A stretch of 64,000 nucleotides of DNA, taken from Arabidopsis thaliana. Its lineage: Eukaryota > Streptophyta > Magnoliopsida > Brassicales > Brassicaceae. The stretch spans positions 2,976,001-3,040,000 of the forward strand of contig NC_003070.9 of assembly GCF_000001735.4 (NCBI RefSeq), written 5' to 3'. The notes under the pieces are model-generated. The model did not search any database. It had not been told where the DNA came from and was given only the letters and a program-made list of their open reading frames with translations. The position numbers and the translations under genes are program-made. Position 1 is the stretch's first letter; each line of letters opens with the position of its first letter. Positions 1 through 9,912 of the stretch are shown piece by piece.

Positions 1-561
1 CAGACAAGAAGAATCACAAGATTATATACTAAGTTAAGAACAACAAGACAATCCAACACAAGAAACACGAATTGAACAAACCATATAATATTTTTTAGTA
101 TTTCAAATCAGAAAAGTCGACTAAACAAACTCAAGAGCGGGCTTCACTGAACATATTCATCATTGAAATTAGTAAACTAGTGTCGAACCAGAAAGGAATC
201 ATATGCTAACTATCATCTCAGAATTTTCATCATCGTTAAAAACTTGATCTCCCAAACATCTACACGAAAAGTATTAATCACCAAAAGTTGGAGGTCATTT
301 CCTGGGATCTCCAATTATAATTTAGAAATCAAAAACCCCAGACAAACCAAAATCAACAAATTCATAGATCCATAATAATCCTGATCCAACATTTGAGAAC
401 AAACTATCAGATGAAAACGAGGATATCGTAGCATGGATCTTAAACTCGTAGCATAAATCACATTAAAACTCAAATTGAAGAAATAGATCGCAAGCCAGAA
501 CACAAACAGACGCATCATCAGGAAGATAGAGTATAGAGATAGAGATGTAGAAATTAGATAC

Positions 562-655
562 CATCAAAGCGCTCCTCGAAAATAACTGCGGCGGAGGCGA
601 TCGCAACAAGACCGATAAGAATTAGAGAGACGAGGCTAGGAATCATTTTCGCCAT
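562..655 (-). CDS. CRT1b: Calreticulin (CRT1b/CRT2 type), first exon only
   Basis: ER-lumen lectin chaperone that binds calcium and folds glycoproteins. Only exon 1 is in the window (31 codons plus one base). ATG is at 655 and the donor follows 562. It encodes a hydrophobic signal peptide (MAKMIPSLVSLILIG...) and then AAVIFEERFD, the start of the mature calreticulin N-domain. The next codon would complete the conserved FDD/FDG. Intron 1 runs off the left edge, so positions 1-561 are intronic, and I see no coding there. The family identity comes from recognising the N-terminus; the paralogue assignment (At1g09210) rests on neighbouring genes and recall. The gene has a TATA box and an ER-stress element just upstream. 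Confidence 0.87.
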
Positions 656-720
656 TGCTAAAAAAAACTCAGATCGGAGCTTCCCCGAGATCAGATGATG
701 AAGATGTACAAGACCTGGAG

Positions 721-731
721 CTTATATATAC
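721..731 (-). promoter_or_regulatory. TATA box of the calreticulin gene
   Basis: The minus-strand sequence TATATATAAG lies about 70 bases upstream of the calreticulin ATG, as expected for a short 5' UTR. No other strong TATA element lies between here and the ER-stress element. Confidence 0.6.
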
Positions 732-814
732 CGCGAGGAGAGGAGCTAGCAAGTGAGCTTTGCTCTCATGGATTTTATTTTAGGCTACGTCGTGTAAATC
801 TGCAGCCACGTAAT

Positions 815-833
815 CCAATAGGTAACCGACACG
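815..833 (+). promoter_or_regulatory. ER stress response element (ERSE), CCAAT-N10-CACG
   Basis: CCAAT at 815-819 is followed by exactly ten bases and CACG at 830-833, matching the ERSE that NF-Y and bZIP28/bZIP60 recognise in ER-chaperone promoters. CACG is part of CACGTCA, a bZIP site in reverse (TGACGTG). Further ACGT cores lie at about 787-790 and 808-811, and a CACGTG at 932-937. This fits unfolded-protein-response control of calreticulin. Confidence 0.6.
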
Positions 834-1951
834 TCAGATACATTTGTCATTGAGAATGACATGTCGTTATAGTATTGGATAAAACGGGAGAAAGAAGGCT
901 GTGCATAATTAGCCTTAAGCAAAAGATTTGACACGTGTAAAGATATTAGCGGTTGGTGCGGTGATATAAACAAAAAACAAGTGTGCTTCTCGTGGAGAGT
1001 AGAGTAAACAAAAGAAGCAGATCTCTCGGGTGTTTTAGTAAATATATAGCTTGGTTTGTTGGATTAAACGTGATCTCAGCCGTTAGATTCCAACTGAATT
1101 TTTAAATCTACAAAAATTCTAAAAGCGTGGGCCGAGAGGAAGATTGATGTGTGTATTTTGGGCCGATAAAATTTTAAATTATAAATCTTTTTGTGTTGAT
1201 GGTTTTTTTGTGTGAAGAAGATTAGCGTAAAAGCTACTCAAAATCTGACTTGGATTCAAATTTGATAATGACACCCATTGAAGCAAAGTTTTTTCAAAAA
1301 ATGAACTATTTTTATGCATGTTCTTGTTACTCATTGATCCATTTAGTCTTTTTTAATCTCTTTGAATGATTTGAGCTCCATTGTATTTTACACATCTTTG
1401 TCACTGTAATCTCAGCTAACTGAGACTTCATTAGAGAGCTCACCAAACTTTAGGAGTTTATGATCAAAACTCATTGAAGATTGGGAGTTTAGGATTTAGG
1501 GTTTAGGAAAAGGGGATGCAAGAAACAGATCATCCTCACAGATTCGGTGCTGACCCATCTTCAGGAGAATCCAAGCGCAGCACAGAAACACATGCAACCC
1601 CCAGTGGTCTATGAACAAGATTTCATAAGCTTGGGTCTTCAGAAGAGGAATCATCAAAAACCCTTGTTGCAGATTCTCATCGCTTTTTCTTTTATTATCT
1701 ATCAAACTTGCACCCAGCAATGCTCTCATGTTTTCCTTTTTTCTTGTGAAGTTATTATGACAATGAATTATGAACTTGGTCTTCTTGATTAGGTTTGCGT
1801 TTCTTTATAATCCAATAAAACCATTCAGAATAGAAAACACCTTTTGGGAGTTTATGATCAAAACATTGAGGATCAGAACAGAGCTCCCAAAAATTCTGAA
1901 GTTTATCATCAAAACAATAAAGATTGGAGTCATAAATATATACATGCTCCG

Positions 1952-3466
1952 CTATGTTACTTGTGAATGTCCTGGAAGTTTAGCTACTCCTCTAACATCC
2001 ATCTGTTTCCGAAATCTCTGCGCATCTAAAAATCTTCCAGTACCACAAAAGATGTTGGACATAAGCACATAGTCTCCTCCATGGCTTCTCTCTAGCTCCA
2101 TTAGCTTTCTAGTAACCCTCTCAGCCAATTCAGCATCATCATAAACGCTACAAGCTCCAAGCAGCATTCTCCAAACCACAGCTTTTTCTTCTATTGGAAT
2201 CTCCAAAGCAATCTTCTCTGCTTCTTCTAATCTTCCTTTTCTTCTCAACATATCTACTAGACATCCATAGTGCTTCACATCCGGCGTGATCTTGTACTCG
2301 TTTACCATCGTGTTGAAAAACTCTAGAAACTCTTCTTCTGCTAAACCTCCATGGCTGCAAGCGTTCAAAACACTGATCATGGTCACTCTGTTCGGCTTCA
2401 ATCCTAATCTTTCCATGTCTTTAAACATACTGACCGCTTCTTTTCCCATTCCGTGAATTGCAAACGCCGAGATCATCGTTGTCCACGATACAAGATTCTT
2501 CCTTCCGTTTGGAATCTCTATGAAAAACTTGAACGCGCTTTGAATACACCCACATTTTGCATAAGCGTCGATGAGAGAGTTAGTCACACGGATATCACAT
2601 GGAACAAACCCTCTTTTCCCAACATAAGCATGAACTGATCCGCACATCTTTAAGTCTCCCAAGTTCCAAACAGCTGGGAGAATGGCGAGAATGGTTATCT
2701 CGTTGGGCTTTATTGCGTCGCAAGCAACCATTCTTGAAAACAAGAGTATAGCTTCCTTGGGTTTATCTACTCGTGCATACCCATCAATGATAGTGGTCCA
2801 AGACACTACCGTCCGATTCGGCATCTTCTCCAAAAAGCAAAGAGCTTTTTCGAAATCTCCCAAATTAGTAAGGCCAGTGATCATCACATTCCAAGTTACC
2901 GGATTTCTCTCAGGCATTTCATCAAACACTTTGTGAGCATCAATCATGTTTCCACCAACAAGATACATACCAACCAAAGCTGTCTGCACGTAGACATGAG
3001 ATTCAAAACCCAGTTTTAGAGTCAACCCGTGGAGTCCAATTCCCAGTAGTAAAGATGGGAACCGCGGATTCGAACTCGCTTTCAGGAGAAAGAGGTAAGT
3101 GAAACTATCAAAAGGAGGCAGACTCTTATTGTGATCAGACAAGAAATGGAGTCGTTGGAGTTGGTCGTAGAGGAAGTAAGCATGAAGAGGGGTTTCGCCA
3201 AGAGAATAGCATCGAAGCAGAGGATTGAATAGAAAAAGTTTCCCAGAGTTTTGCTTCTGATGAAGGAGAAGAAACCCAGAAGTGGTGAAGTGTGAATGGA
3301 GCTGGTGGATGATTTTAAGGTTTGATTCATATTTTTGCATAAGAGATTGAAAGTGTTGAATCGAGAAGATGTTACCATCAGAAACCAAAGTCGAATAACA
3401 ACTTGAATGTTTGATTATGGTGTAAGAGCGTAGAGAGGTGATTCTACGTGAAGAGAACAAGAACAT
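1952..3466 (-). CDS. Pentatricopeptide repeat protein, PLS class with E domain
   Basis: Intronless gene for a 504-residue organellar RNA-binding protein, recognised as At1g09220 (PCMP-E type, probably mitochondrial). The longer open frame begins at TTG at 3505; the first ATG is at 3466 (MFLFSSRRITSLRSY, basic and serine-rich as in a presequence). PPR motifs fill the middle: HVYVQTALVGMYLVGG, NPVTWNVMITGLTNLGDF, TVVSWTTIIDGYARVDK, SWTTMISAFAIHGMGKEA. An E-type tail follows (GGDYVLMSNIFCGTGRF). The protein stops soon after the E/E+ region (PGHSQVT) with no DYW deaminase domain, so if it works in C-to-U editing it would need a deaminase partner. It lies 170 bp downstream of the U11/U12-65K gene on the same strand. 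Confidence 0.9.
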   Translation of the reverse strand: MFLFSSRRITSLRSYTIIKHSSCYSTLVSDGNIFSIQHFQSLMQKYESNLKIIHQLHSHFTTSGFLLLHQKQNSGKLFLFNPLLRCYSLGETPLHAYFLYDQLQRLHFLSDHNKSLPPFDSFTYLFLLKASSNPRFPSLLLGIGLHGLTLKLGFESHVYVQTALVGMYLVGGNMIDAHKVFDEMPERNPVTWNVMITGLTNLGDFEKALCFLEKMPNRTVVSWTTIIDGYARVDKPKEAILLFSRMVACDAIKPNEITILAILPAVWNLGDLKMCGSVHAYVGKRGFVPCDIRVTNSLIDAYAKCGCIQSAFKFFIEIPNGRKNLVSWTTMISAFAIHGMGKEAVSMFKDMERLGLKPNRVTMISVLNACSHGGLAEEEFLEFFNTMVNEYKITPDVKHYGCLVDMLRRKGRLEEAEKIALEIPIEEKAVVWRMLLGACSVYDDAELAERVTRKLMELERSHGGDYVLMSNIFCGTGRFLDAQRFRKQMDVRGVAKLPGHSQVT

Positions 3467-3636
3467 AGTTTGTTTGAACACAAATCTAGCAAGAATTGAT
3501 TTCAACTGCTCATTGATATAATTAGGCAGCGATATATTTTATTGACTTTAAACTGAGAGTCAAAGAGTTACATGATGATACACAAAAAGAATTTGCACCT
3601 ACTCTTCAAAAACCGTTGATGTTATATATATCATCA

Positions 3637-6563
3637 TCATTCGTTTGGCTTGGCTGCTCCAGGAGTCCTGCCAAACTGGATTATCATTGGTTTGCCTTTG
3701 AACACAAAACCATTTACAAGATTCTGCAAAATCACAAAGAACATATCAGTCACACTTTTTTCTTATTACCTTCAGCTCAGGCACAACACGAATACTTGTC
3801 AATGATAATTTCTTCCACAGTATTCAGACATTTATGCAGAACAAGAAGTTGTTGTTGTTGTTTAAAGGATGCTAACCAGAGCACGATGTGCGACTTCAAC
3901 AGACGGAAATGTCAAAAAAGCTTGCCCTCTCATCCTTCCTTCCTGTAATATTATTTCATTCACTCATTCCATCAAAGATTGATAATAATCAAAGGGAAGT
4001 TTAAGGTTACAGATGCATCACCTGCATTAGCCTCACACCAAGACTTGATTTAGCTACTTCGCTGCTTTCAAACTGTGACCCTACATGAATGCTAATATTT
4101 AGCTATGAATTGACTTCCCCAAAGGTAAGGTGTAAGCAGGTAACAACTTGTAAATTAACGACTCTAGATTGTACAAGATTGTGATTTTGACTAGCAGAGC
4201 TAATTCTTACCAAATATGTAATAGAAATCATCGATAACAACATCTTTGGCAAGGTTTTTGATATACAGTACAACCGACGGATTCCCAGCTGTGTAGTTCT
4301 GCACACAATAGAAGACAAAAAAGCATTTTCTCTCAGTGAATATGGTTTTCAGAGATGACTCTACTCTCTACATTTGGAATTATAACATGAAGTAGGAGAA
4401 GATGCAATATTATGCAGTAAATATCTTTTCATGCATAGAGAATCCCTAGTAACAAGCATGCATAGCCATGAGCCAAGGTACATTTTCCATACCCAAAGAA
4501 AAGGCTGGAATTGATAATCAGGCTCACATAGTCACATCGTTCATTAGAAAAGTTCTACTCAATACAAACATAAGTATTATGTAACTTAATCCTAGTTTCC
4601 ATACCTTGAACATAGGGAGTGAAAGAATATCCTGTGGAGGTAACCTTCCTTTCTCCAATTCCTCTAAACTTGCAAAGGGTTTCAAATTTGAATCTTTTTC
4701 TTTGGGCTCGTCTGCAGGGTCTTCATTCTCACTTTCCTCTTTATATTCGTCTTGAGTAACTTTAGAGGTGATCTTGATCTATCGACATATAGATCTTAAA
4801 AATATCAGCACAAGTACGCAGCATATTGTTATTGAAAGGTAATTATGGACCTGCATAACGTGTTTATTCTTTCTTATTCGAGGGATCTCTTTTGGGGTCA
4901 AAGACGAAGGTTTCACTCCAACAGTCTCATGTGGCACATCCTTGTCCATACCAAGACCAACAAGAAATCCATGTCTAGCACGCTTCCTTCCTGATTTTGA
5001 CGTACCTATATCCTAAACGTAATACCATCACAATTCTTACCCAAGTACTCAATATCAAAGAATATAAAGAGTAGAGAAAATAAGAATAAATTCTAAGCAT
5101 TTATATGTGTCGATTATCACATAGGTAGTTTACTAAGTTAAAAGAGAACAAAGCAAGATGACAACTACGAAATGTAATTCTAAACAAACATAAGGAGCTC
5201 AGCATGAAGCCATTTTACTATTATCATAAAATGCAGAAATGGCATGACGAGTCATACCTCATCAGATTCCATCTCTGACTCGCTACTAGATTGATGCTCC
5301 AAGTCAGTTTGTTGGGGGCCTGCTTTAGGTAGAGGTGGTGTGGGCAGGGCCAGGCGAAAAGGAGGTGGAAGATTCATTTTGTTCATCAGATGCAGCACCT
5401 ATGATCAAAAGGTCTAAAACTACATTTCTAGTTTTTTTCTGCACTCCATGATAGTTGATATCTACAGATTATAAATGAAAAAAAAAAAAAAAAAAAAAAA
5501 CTTCTATCCACAGGACATATACAGTGACAGCAAAGCTAACCTGGGTGTATAACGGTGGGACAGCGATAAGGGCATTAGTAATGTTGGCTAATATATTTGC
5601 ATCGGGTGGTGGGTAAGCATATCTGCAAAATGAACCCGATCAAACATAGAAACATCTGAAGTCGAGAAAATGATTAAAGAATGGTGTTATGTTGTCACAT
5701 TGTGTTTGACCTATGTTTTTTTGGATAAGTGATATGAAATGGAACAAATCTAAAAAGTATGAGCAGTAAAAACTTACTGCAGGTGAGGAGGAAATGGATA
5801 GTCTATGCCGAGTTTTGGAGCTATCGGTTCGCCAGAAAGAATCTGCCCAGATTTTGAATCATTGTTGGTGCTAACAGTAGAGAAAGCATTCCCCTTGGTC
5901 ACAGATTCTTCGATTTGTCGAGACTTCTTGTTGTCATTAGGTTTATTGGCTCTCTGTACTTGTAGAACCTTGCCAAGAAACCTCAGCCTACACACACAAC
6001 CATCAAACAGCTCAATCATTGGCTTTTGTCAAGAAACAAAAAAGAGTCTGAGCATATTAATGGAAGATGAGTAAATCCGAAACTGGTACCCATTTAATTG
6101 ACGATGTGCTTGAGAAGCAAAAGCTTCATTCTTGAAATCCACAAAAGCAGCGTTTCTCAATCTGTGACAAGTAGGATTATATGTCAAGTTAGAGCAGTTC
6201 CACATTCTCTAGAGTAAACAAAAAGTCTTTCCACCTTGTAACCTAAATATTCCATTCAAAAGCCTGATGAACAAAAACTGTCTATAACCTTTTCAGTCTT
6301 CTACAGAAATCTAGAACCTTCTTACTAATATGAATCTCCAAGTAAATAGAAAGGAAAAGGTTGCTGGAAATTTACTTTCCACCGGAGCAAGGACGAACAG
6401 CAGAAGCTCCGTACTGAGAAAAGAGCCGAGAGACGATATCATGAGGAATTCCATCAGGAAGATGCCGAACTAGAAGAGTTACCCCGAACGGCTCTGTAAC
6501 CTGAGATTCAAATTGCGTCGCCGGGAGATTCACGGCCGGCTCCGATGTCGCATGTGCAGCCAT
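3637..6563 (-). CDS. SNRNP65: U11/U12 snRNP 65 kDa protein (minor spliceosome), two RRMs
   Basis: Subunit of the U11/U12 di-snRNP of the minor spliceosome. It bridges the 59K protein and U12 snRNA in human (RNPC3) and plant systems. Eleven exons on the minus strand: 6376-6563, 6090-6161, 5778-5987, 5541-5622, 5258-5398, 4851-5012, 4605-4778, 4211-4298, 4022-4080, 3877-3942, 3637-3723. Phases agree throughout and give 442 residues. RRM1 (about residues 28-95) has RNP2 LLVRHLP and RNP1 LRNAAFVDF. RRM2 (about 344-436) has VLYIKNLA and RGQAFLTF. Between them are proline- and charge-rich linkers with a basic stretch (SGRKRARHGF). Recognised as At1g09230. One intron (5399-5540) contains an A tract of about 22. 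I saw no U12-type donor (GTATCCTT) in its own introns. Confidence 0.88.
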
Positions 6564-6999
6564 TATTAGAGCTCGAAAACCCAAACTCAGAACGATGACA
6601 TGTTCTTTTCAATAAAATTGATTTGGGAGATTAAACCGGACTAGACTTTGGGGTAAGTTACCGAACCAGAAAAACCAAGAGAGAAGATTGAATCAAACCG
6701 GGGAGACGTTTTGTTTTAAAGTGTATGGGCTTTTCCACACATGTGGCCCATTAAAATGTTTTTTTTTTGGTTAACAGACCTATCTCTTTAGCTTTGGCAA
6801 ATGGCAACAATCATTTAAATCTTCAGTAATATATTTTGTTACTTTAATTGATAAATAAATTTAACATTACAAAAAAAAAAAAATCAATAGATAGATGTTA
6901 ATGTAACATGAGGAAATAAATTAATTTTGAAAAAGAAGAAGAATAAACTGGGAGATGGACAATGCAATCCAATAAGAAGATAGAGTTGATAGTGAAGTG

Positions 7000-7262
7000 A
7001 ACATGACTATAACAGGTTACTTGACTAAATATACTTTCTTTCATCCGTTTCAAAACATTAACATTGACAAATTTTTGTAAGTTTTCGTACAATTATCAAA
7101 CTGAAACTTCAATTTTTGGAAATATTAAGAATATGTCCATTTCTCTGAGAATATAATATCTTTTTTGGCGTGTGCCTTCCACACACTTCTTATGGCTCTC
7201 CTTGTTTTCTTGTCTCACTCATGAAATTCCGCAAGTTCTTCACGCAATCTTATTTATACAGG
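7000..7262 (+). repeat. Left arm of a ~1 kb imperfect inverted repeat
   Basis: The arm matches the reverse complement of about 7785-8060. The best block, 7167-7211, is identical to the complement of 7842-7886 at 42 of 45 positions. A second block of 14 identical bases (TTCTTCACGCAATC) follows inside. The outward flank keeps matching (AAGAATATG, TATCAAACTGA and CTTGAC blocks in the same order). The spacer between the arms is about 520 bp. Confidence 0.75.
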
Positions 7263-7784
7263 AAGAAAAAGAAGAGAAAAAAAAATCTTAGCATCTCTAC
7301 GAAAATAATATATACATTATGGAATCCATTGACTGACAACCACAAAAAATAAACATAAAACTTTAAAAATTAATGTTGAAATTGAGAAGGAGAAAAACAA
7401 ACGAATATTAATAGTGTTGTATGAATTTTGTTGGCATATATAATTAATCAAGTTGGCCGTGGAGTTAATAGAAGAGGCAAAAATGCATAGATCAAACATG
7501 TTTTCTTTTTTCTTTGTTTCGAATATGTTTTTTCGCATAAGAAATAAATATGATGCGTCATTTACATAAAAGAATATCGATCCTTTCAAGTTGTTGTGTG
7601 TGTGTGTATCTTTAAGTACCTCTTATTATTTGTGTCTTCTTCCAATCTTTTATATTCGTCTCACATGGATTCCAATTTCATATACGTGTTTTTTTTGTCA
7701 ACGTATATATCCCATATATGCTACTCTCCTAGAATTCCTAAAAGCTATATTGAGATAAAAAAAAAAAAATTATTATTCTTTCTA

Positions 7785-8060
7785 GATATGAAAATATATA
7801 TGATTGCGTGAAGAATTTGAGAGATTCATGAAGCATATCAAAAGAAAACAAGGAGAGCCGTAAGAAATTTGTGGAAGGCACACGCCATGAAGAGATTATC
7901 TTCTTCTGAAATTCGCATATTCTTTTCAAAAAATATTGAAAACTCAGTTTGATATTTGTGAGGAAGTCTTACAATTTAATTCCAAAGTTGATGTTTGGAA
8001 ACAGACAAAGGACGTATGTTTTTCGGTCAAGCAACTTGTTATATAGGTTAGTAGTTACTC
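7785..8060 (-). repeat. Right arm of the ~1 kb imperfect inverted repeat
   Basis: Partner of the arm at 7000-7262. Read on the minus strand from 7888, the best-conserved block starts with ATG and gives MACAFHKFLTALLVF, which looks like the start of a secretory signal peptide before the frame degenerates. The left arm gives a related reading (ACAFHTLLMALLVFLSHS, then stop). This suggests a duplicated, inverted piece of a small secreted-protein gene, but I cannot name the family. Confidence 0.7.
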
Positions 8061-8941
8061 CATATATATATTTTTAATTACTGTGGTTAGTTACACTTTT
8101 TGTGTTGTCGCAAGTCATGCACATTTCTTTCTAAAAGACTAAAAGCTCTTGGCTATATATTTTGAACTGCCCCATAATATAGTAATGGACTCTTTATTTC
8201 TGTGTAATTATGTGTTTACATCATATGCTACGTACAGAAAAATGATAAGGCATCAAACTTTTGTGTAGTTGTCTCATACGAGTTGGAAGAAGTACTACAT
8301 GGACACATTCAAACCTTATCTCATTTTTTATATACAGAAGAATGGAATAAAACAAACAAATTATCTCATTTAGCTTTCATGTAATCCATCAATTAATGGA
8401 GATTATACGTTTCATATCATCCATCAATTACTGTACATCTTGCTTAGTGTAATACAATATATCCAATAATTTATAACATTTTTGGATCTAATCCATGTTC
8501 ACACAAGTCATTTTTCATAACCAGGATAATTTTGAAAATGATTGTAAATTTTATAGCAATTAGGAATGAAATTTCTATAATCGAAAACATACACTCTAAA
8601 CCTAAACTAAAACCTTAAACCTAAATCAGAAATCATAGAAACTAAACCAATACTGTAAACATTAAACTAATATCTTGACTTAAATAAATCTTTTACTTCA
8701 AAACCTAAATATAAGGATCTATTCTTAATTAGTTAAACAAAAAAAGAAACAAAAACGCAAGTGTACGTTATATAGTATATTTGAATAATGAAATGTTAAA
8801 ATAATTAGATTCTTTTTCTAGTTGATGTAGATCCCCAACCCCACGCCAATAAATATCCATCCCTCCAGTCCAAACAGTTCACACCACCCGAGAACACACG
8901 ATTATTCTCCAAAGAGAAAGAGAAAAATCAATAACCTCATA

Positions 8942-8951
8942 GTGTCGACAT
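8942..8951 (+). promoter_or_regulatory. ZDRE-type palindrome (RTGTCGACAY) overlapping the NAS3 start
   Basis: GTGTCGACAT is a perfect match to the zinc-deficiency response element bound by bZIP19/bZIP23. Its last two bases are the first two of the NAS3 ATG. Known ZDREs lie in promoters of ZIP transporters and NAS2/NAS4; a copy on the start codon is unusual and its function here is not shown. Confidence 0.4.
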
Positions 8952-9912
8952 GGGTTGCCAAGACGAACAATTGGTGCAAACAATATGCGATCTCTACGAA
9001 AAGATCTCAAAGCTTGAGAGTCTAAAACCATCCGAAGATGTCAACATTCTCTTCAAGCAGCTCGTTTCCACATGCATACCACCAAACCCTAACATCGATG
9101 TCACCAAGATGTGTGACAGAGTCCAAGAGATTCGACTTAATCTCATCAAGATTTGTGGTCTAGCCGAAGGTCACTTAGAAAACCATTTCTCTTCGATCTT
9201 GACCTCTTACCAAGACAACCCACTTCATCATTTAAACATTTTCCCTTATTACAACAACTATTTGAAACTCGGAAAGCTCGAGTTCGACCTCCTCGAACAA
9301 AACCTAAATGGCTTTGTCCCAAAGAGTGTGGCTTTCATTGGATCTGGTCCTCTTCCTCTCACTTCCATCGTTCTTGCTTCATTCCATCTCAAAGACACAA
9401 TCTTTCACAACTTTGACATCGACCCATCAGCGAACTCACTCGCTTCTCTTCTGGTTTCCTCTGATCCAGACATCTCTCAACGCATGTTCTTCCACACCGT
9501 TGATATAATGGACGTGACAGAGAGCTTAAAGAGCTTTGATGTCGTGTTTCTAGCTGCTCTTGTTGGAATGAACAAAGAGGAGAAAGTTAAAGTGATCGAG
9601 CATCTGCAGAAACACATGGCTCCTGGTGCTGTGCTCATGCTTAGGAGTGCTCATGGTCCGAGAGCGTTTCTTTATCCGATCGTTGAGCCGTGTGATCTTC
9701 AGGGGTTCGAGGTTTTGTCTATTTATCACCCAACAGATGATGTTATCAACTCCGTGGTGATCTCTAAAAAGCATCCAGTTGTTTCAATTGGGAATGTTGG
9801 TGGTCCTAATTCATGCTTGCTCAAGCCTTGCAACTGTTCCAAGACCCACGCGAAAATGAACAAGAACATGATGATCGAGGAGTTCGGAGCTAGGGAGGAA
9901 CAGTTGTCTTAA
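8950..9912 (+). CDS. NAS3: Nicotianamine synthase
   Basis: Condenses three S-adenosylmethionine molecules into nicotianamine, the chelator that moves Fe, Zn and Cu through plant tissues. Intronless, 320 residues, the usual length for the Arabidopsis family. The whole protein is a NAS domain: an N-terminal helical part (DEQLVQTICDLYEKISKLESLKPS) and a Rossmann-like methyltransferase core with SAM-binding VAFIGSGPLPLTSIVLA at about residues 127-143, followed by FDIDPSANSLA and DVVFLAALVGM. The tail is Cys-rich (SCLLKPCNCSKTHAKMN). The ATG at 8950 opens directly onto MGCQDEQLVQ, the conserved start. Recognised as At1g09240. A zinc-deficiency-type palindrome overlaps the ATG. Confidence 0.95.
   Translation: MGCQDEQLVQTICDLYEKISKLESLKPSEDVNILFKQLVSTCIPPNPNIDVTKMCDRVQEIRLNLIKICGLAEGHLENHFSSILTSYQDNPLHHLNIFPYYNNYLKLGKLEFDLLEQNLNGFVPKSVAFIGSGPLPLTSIVLASFHLKDTIFHNFDIDPSANSLASLLVSSDPDISQRMFFHTVDIMDVTESLKSFDVVFLAALVGMNKEEKVKVIEHLQKHMAPGAVLMLRSAHGPRAFLYPIVEPCDLQGFEVLSIYHPTDDVINSVVISKKHPVVSIGNVGGPNSCLLKPCNCSKTHAKMNKNMMIEEFGAREEQLS

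Larger units (their letters stand above)
656..1951. other. Intergenic region between the calreticulin and PPR genes
   Basis: Holds the calreticulin promoter (TATA box, ERSE, G-box-like sites up to about 940), then AT-rich DNA. Three degenerate copies of a 25-35 bp block lie at 1453-1487, 1847-1880 and 1899-1930. A telomere-repeat-like telo-box (TTAGGGTTTAGG) lies at about 1496-1507, just ahead of an unrecognised 32-codon ORF (1516-1614, +). The last ~100 bases are probably 3' UTR of the PPR gene. I see no convincing conserved gene here. Confidence 0.5.
6564..8949. other. Intergenic region between U11/U12-65K and NAS3
   Basis: The left 150 bases are the 65K gene promoter and 5' UTR. About 7000-8060 is a long imperfect inverted repeat (annotated separately). 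The rest is AT-rich. A run of short 'aaacctaaa' variants lies at about 8590-8710. The NAS3 promoter occupies the right end; an AATAAATA element at about 8849 may be its TATA box. No protein gene is evident. Confidence 0.5.

Noticed and set aside
1952-3505. 517-residue start for the E-class PPR gene
   Set aside because: Its first codon is TTG; the first ATG gives 504 residues.
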